From Laccaria trichodermophora (taxonomy: Eukaryota > Basidiomycota > Agaricomycetes > Agaricales > Hydnangiaceae), in NCBI GenBank assembly GCA_018417955.1, contig JACTVC010000001.1, positions 2,790,001 through 2,854,000 on the forward strand: DNA of 64,000 nucleotides. Reading direction: 5' to 3'. The notes under the pieces were generated by a model. That model worked only from the letters and a program-made list of their open reading frames with translations, did not search any database and had not been told where the DNA came from. Shown in pieces: positions 60,735 to 64,000 of this stretch (position 1 is its first letter; each line of letters opens with the position of its first letter). The position numbers and the translations under genes were made by a program.

Positions 60735-62267
60735 CTACTCGACTCGGAGAGTGGATGTTAACGAAAGTTCAAGGCCTTCTTTCACGAGGCAATCCAATTC
60801 TTCTTGTATATCCGGACTGACGACAAGTCTAGACGCGGTCACCACAGTCACTGATTGAATCCGGGATACAGTCGCTCGTTTTGAGTCCACTTCGGTTGGT
60901 CGCAAAGCACACTGTCGGAACCTATACACAAGCATATCGCGGAACATATGCATGTGTTCGTCCAATGTACTAGGGCCACAGTACGTGAAGCTACGCAGAT
61001 TCGGAAGAAGAATATTTGCATGGGGCGGGTAGAGTCGTTGGAGAAGCTTTTCTGTGAGTAGCGGACATAGATGTGGGTGATACTCGCCAGAATGGAGGTT
61101 TAATTCCTTTGTAGATGGGATATACCCCAAAACCTGAATTAATTCATCGTCGGAAGTTATTGAACCTGTAAAGGTGAATGTTTCCAAGAGATGCGAGGAG
61201 CAAAATGATATCATAATTGCAGGCAATATGGCTAGCGATGAGTAGTCAAGATGACTGGTGAGATTGACCTCACGAAGGGCAGGGAGTTCGACTGACTCTA
61301 AAAGTCGAGTTATCCCGACCCCCTCTGAAACAACCTGGAGCTCGAGATACTCCAGACGTTCCAACACGAGGGGCCTCACAAACGTGTCTTGCGGTTCGCC
61401 CTGGATGGATTCGGACCCATCATCGTCGAATGTGCAGCGAATGACATTAGGCGCCTTTTGGAGAAATTCTCGAACGTCATCCAGTGAAATACTATACGAA
61501 GTGAAATCCTTTATTTGGTGCCATGGAGCCAGGACATTGGCCAGGCGGTTATTGTTGATACAAAGCGTTGAGAGCTGTGGGGCCACTGAGAATAGATTGA
61601 ACGGTCGATCTCCTGAATCAAAACCAAAATCAACAGTAGCGTCGGTAAGAAGAGGAAGGGAATTTTCAGCCGTGGAGATGGCATCAAAACAAACTTGGCT
61701 GTTGGGGAGGAAGAACTTGGCCTCTTTCCATTGCGTGGACACGGACGCTAACATGGTCAAGATTTGTTTGAAAGAGCTCCCCCCGTCCCAGTGACCATGC
61801 CGGCCATTACTCCAATCCGACGCAAGACGAAAGGTAAGGGGACACCCCGCAGTTCTAGAGAGCCAATCCCTGAGAAGATTGGCTTGAACTTTGCGGTTTT
61901 TCTTCGTTACTTCGAGGTGTATGTTCGTCCAAAGCACGGGAGATGACCACACAAAGTCCCTCCAACCTCGGCAAATTTTACCTAAAAAAAAAGGATTCCT
62001 GCATACACTGTAGAAAATTTCAGTCTTAATCTCCGCTGGAAGTTGATCGATTGGGGATAGCGCATTCAGTTGTGAGTTCAGTCGTCGACATTGCTGTTCT
62101 TGTTCAAGCAAAAAGGCCTGCTTTTGTGCTATTTGGGCCCGCGTGTCCTTCATTTCTGATTCTAACGCTGCGACTTGTTGAAGTAAAGCGTTCCGAGCGG
62201 TCTCATTCTCAGAGCGATGGCAATCATGTTCTGGCATACTTCTGGCATAGATTCGAATCTTTTTCAT
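60735..62267 (-). CDS. F-box protein
   Basis: A single open frame of 510 residues from MKKIRIYARS (62267); a later start at 62237 (MPEHDC) is equally possible, and a GTGAGT just upstream suggests there could be an upstream exon. A coiled coil (ALLQQVAALESEMKDTRAQI..) precedes an F-box-like segment (LSPIDQLPAEIKTEIFYSV, then CRGWRDFVWSSPVLWTNI). The rest looks like irregular leucine-rich repeats (LERLEYLELQV, LPALREVNLTSHL, TKELNLHSG). This coiled coil-F-box-LRR layout is a large family in mushrooms; members probably serve as SCF substrate adaptors through Skp1. Substrate unknown. Confidence 0.85.
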   Translation of the reverse strand: MKKIRIYARSMPEHDCHRSENETARNALLQQVAALESEMKDTRAQIAQKQAFLLEQEQQCRRLNSQLNALSPIDQLPAEIKTEIFYSVCRNPFFLGKICRGWRDFVWSSPVLWTNIHLEVTKKNRKVQANLLRDWLSRTAGCPLTFRLASDWSNGRHGHWDGGSSFKQILTMLASVSTQWKEAKFFLPNSQVCFDAISTAENSLPLLTDATVDFGFDSGDRPFNLFSVAPQLSTLCINNNRLANVLAPWHQIKDFTSYSISLDDVREFLQKAPNVIRCTFDDDGSESIQGEPQDTFVRPLVLERLEYLELQVVSEGVGITRLLESVELPALREVNLTSHLDYSSLAILPAIMISFCSSHLLETFTFTGSITSDDELIQVLGYIPSTKELNLHSGEYHPHLCPLLTEKLLQRLYPPHANILLPNLRSFTYCGPSTLDEHMHMFRDMLVYRFRQCALRPTEVDSKRATVSRIQSVTVVTASRLVVSPDIQEELDCLVKEGLELSLTSTLRVE

Positions 62268-62521
62268 CAATCTGGACGAGGCATACGTACTCACCTTGAT
62301 ATGTAGCTGCGTCAAGGAATAATGAGAAGAGGAAATATCGAGCGACGAGGCCCACGGGCCACGAGGGGGCTTTGCGCATGTTTGTTCAAAGAACCAACCA
62401 TGTAGTGCTACTCACATTGGAGGGGAACTCCACACAGTGACATTTACATATAACGCTCTCATAAATCGCTTAGGCAGCTCGCACGGATGGTACGCGTCAA
62501 CTGGGTAACAGGTAGGGTAAT

Positions 62522-63743
62522 CTACAACCGCGGCGTAACCGTCGAGTTCCCTGCAGCAGGTACATCACCCCCTGGAATCTTGACATCACCACCAATTTTA
62601 TCAACGACGTAGTAGCTGAAAAAAAGAATCTTAAATGATAGTGCGATCCCAACCTGCAGCGCTGCAAGCAGGATGATTATCAGGCGAGTGGCTTTTGCTT
62701 CTGCCTGAGGGGGCACATTAGTAAAATTTGAGTGGTATTGTGAGAAAGGAACGCACGGAAGCGAGGATGGGGTAAATGTTCGCTCCTAGGAAGTATCCTG
62801 AGAGACAGAGTGCGACTCCGACGAGTGTCCATCGCAGGATGGGAACGGGGATAACGCATAGCACCTATCATGGCTGATTATTGAATCTGCACCCCATGGA
62901 AAGAGGGAAGACGTCCTTACCGACACGGGGATCCATACAAATTGGCCATACCCCCACACCGAAATGGCCTCGACCACACTCCATTCGCCGACACCCAGAT
63001 ACCTAAGCCCCAACCAAAGCAACACAGGCACCCCCAATCCATATGCATAAACCAACGACACAGCTATACTGAGTAGCTGAAAGTCGTAGTCGTACTCTGC
63101 GCCTTTTGCAGAGAGGTAAGCCGCGATAGATGCACCCAGGGAAGAGGAGAGGTAGAGTGCGAATATGAGGGTCGTTAGAGTCCAGAAAGGGCCGTAGAGG
63201 TCTGCCGGATTGAGATGTGTGGATGTGTAGGTTGGGGCTGAGAGAGGGTTAAGGGTTGTGTAGCATCTTCGGAGGACCTGTTGGCGCGTATTGAGCAAGA
63301 ATCCAACAAAAGTCAAAGGACAGACGGGAGGTGAACGCACGGTTTTGGTGTCCACGTCAAAATAGGGCTGGTAGTATTCCACCGTCCAGAATCCGGACGA
63401 GCCTTTTGGGACGTTCGATTGGTCGGAGAGATACCCTTTTTATGTGCTTGCTTAGTGTCGTGCGCAGCTGCGTACGAGGATATACACACCCCGATCGGTG
63501 TTCCCCACACCAGGACTCTTCGCCTGACTCGAAGCACCAATGGCACCCCCATCTGCGCCAAGGAAAGCTACAATGAAATAGGGGGTGAGTACGCCCAAGA
63601 TTGAATGAAGGATGAGAGGCGTACATTTGAATTGGAGACCTTCTGGGCCTTCTTCCAGTCGCTGTGGAAGTAGTGAATTTATTAACAAGAAGGAAAGGAG
63701 CCGGTGTACACACGTCGTCTGCTTCGACTTGTACGTATGCCAT
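62522..63743 (-). CDS. Yip1-domain Golgi membrane protein (YIPF1/YIPF2-like)
   Basis: Seven exons: 63743-63714, 63661-63625, 63567-63490, 63435-63341, 63277-62921, 62864-62757, 62704-62522; 888 nt, 295 residues, all introns GT-AG. Start chosen at MAYVQVEADD; an in-frame ATG at 63827 is an alternative. After a soluble N terminus comes SSGFWTVEYYQPYFDVDT, matching the FW.hEYY...FDVDT motif of YIPF1/2, then NPADLYGPFW at the first membrane segment and five hydrophobic segments (ALYLSSSLGASIAAYL, AVSLVYAYGLGVPVLLWL, GYGQFVWIPVSVLCVIP, LVGVALCLSGYFLG, LIIILLAALQVGIALSF). The yeast counterpart is probably Yip5. These proteins sit in Golgi/ER-Golgi membranes and interact with Rab GTPases. Very short 5' exons. 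Confidence 0.88.
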
Positions 63744-64000
63744 GTTATCGGCGAGGTTGTGGTCGTGATGGTTGAGAACAGCGAGTGTGGTCACGTTCCA
63801 CTTTGACGGGATCCCGTGCTCATACATACCTCCTCAACCACTTTCGTTCAATAGTTACGGCAACAGATCTTTGACCAGTTCGCCGAAAAAGTGAATCATG
63901 TTCCTAGTATCGGACAATAATTATTTACCTCTTTCCCAAATAACGACTACAGACCGCAACGTTCACTTCAAAGCATCTGGGTGCTTGGTTCCTTCGACTA
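63744..64000. promoter_or_regulatory. Upstream region of the YIPF-like gene
   Basis: No gene start of a neighbour is visible before the window ends; short palindromes only. It presumably holds the promoter for the minus-strand gene. Confidence 0.35.

Noticed and set aside
1..64000. CRISPR arrays, bacterial operons or ribosome binding sites
   Set aside because: The window is clearly nuclear fungal DNA; the repeat arrays lack unique spacers of even length.

Overview
The window comes from a filamentous basidiomycete, very probably an Agaricomycete. Introns are about 50-70 nt, the right end carries typical fungal housekeeping genes with many short exons, and most of the rest is nested transposons of classes common there (KDZ, hAT, Copia). 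All gene models below were spliced by eye.

Layout. 1-1972: 3' part of a fungal NLR-type gene ending in near-identical ankyrin repeats. About 2.1-2.5 kb: hAT transposase remnant. 4863-31799: the main feature, a ~27 kb block that I read as one giant KDZ DNA transposon. It has ~0.4 kb terminal inverted repeats, an exact 8-bp target duplication, mirrored CCATA-type satellites inside both ends, a KDZ transposase (26.4-30.1 kb), two further element-borne genes, a nested 2 kb TIR element and a 4.1 kb foldback palindrome. 31.8-38.8 kb: fragment of the target locus, a Copia LTR fragment, an Spt5/KOW-like pseudogene on the minus strand broken by a 567-bp hAT-type MITE, and a hAT transposase 3' half. 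38763-46681: a 7.9 kb TIR element without a visible transposase, whose terminal bases match those of the KDZ element. 46776-53992: a Copia retrotransposon (minus strand) with two LTRs and a 5-bp target duplication, its pol split by a 2.3 kb TIR element. 54-55.9 kb: no recognisable gene.

55.9-63.7 kb is a compact, intact gene block: BRO1 (ESCRT-associated, minus), MIC10 (MICOS core subunit, plus, five small exons), a 67-aa predicted membrane protein (minus), an F-box protein (minus) and a YIPF1/2-type Yip1-domain Golgi protein (minus). BRO1 and MIC10 are divergent across ~180 bp.

Across the window the transposon genes repeatedly carry in-frame stops of the kind made by C-to-T change (mostly TGA where CGA would fit), whereas I saw no such lesion in the housekeeping genes. 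This suggests 5-methylcytosine decay or a RIP-like process acting on the repeats. The most interesting material is the giant KDZ element with its internal palindrome and mirrored motif arrays, and the related element at 38.8-46.7 kb that the same transposase might mobilise.
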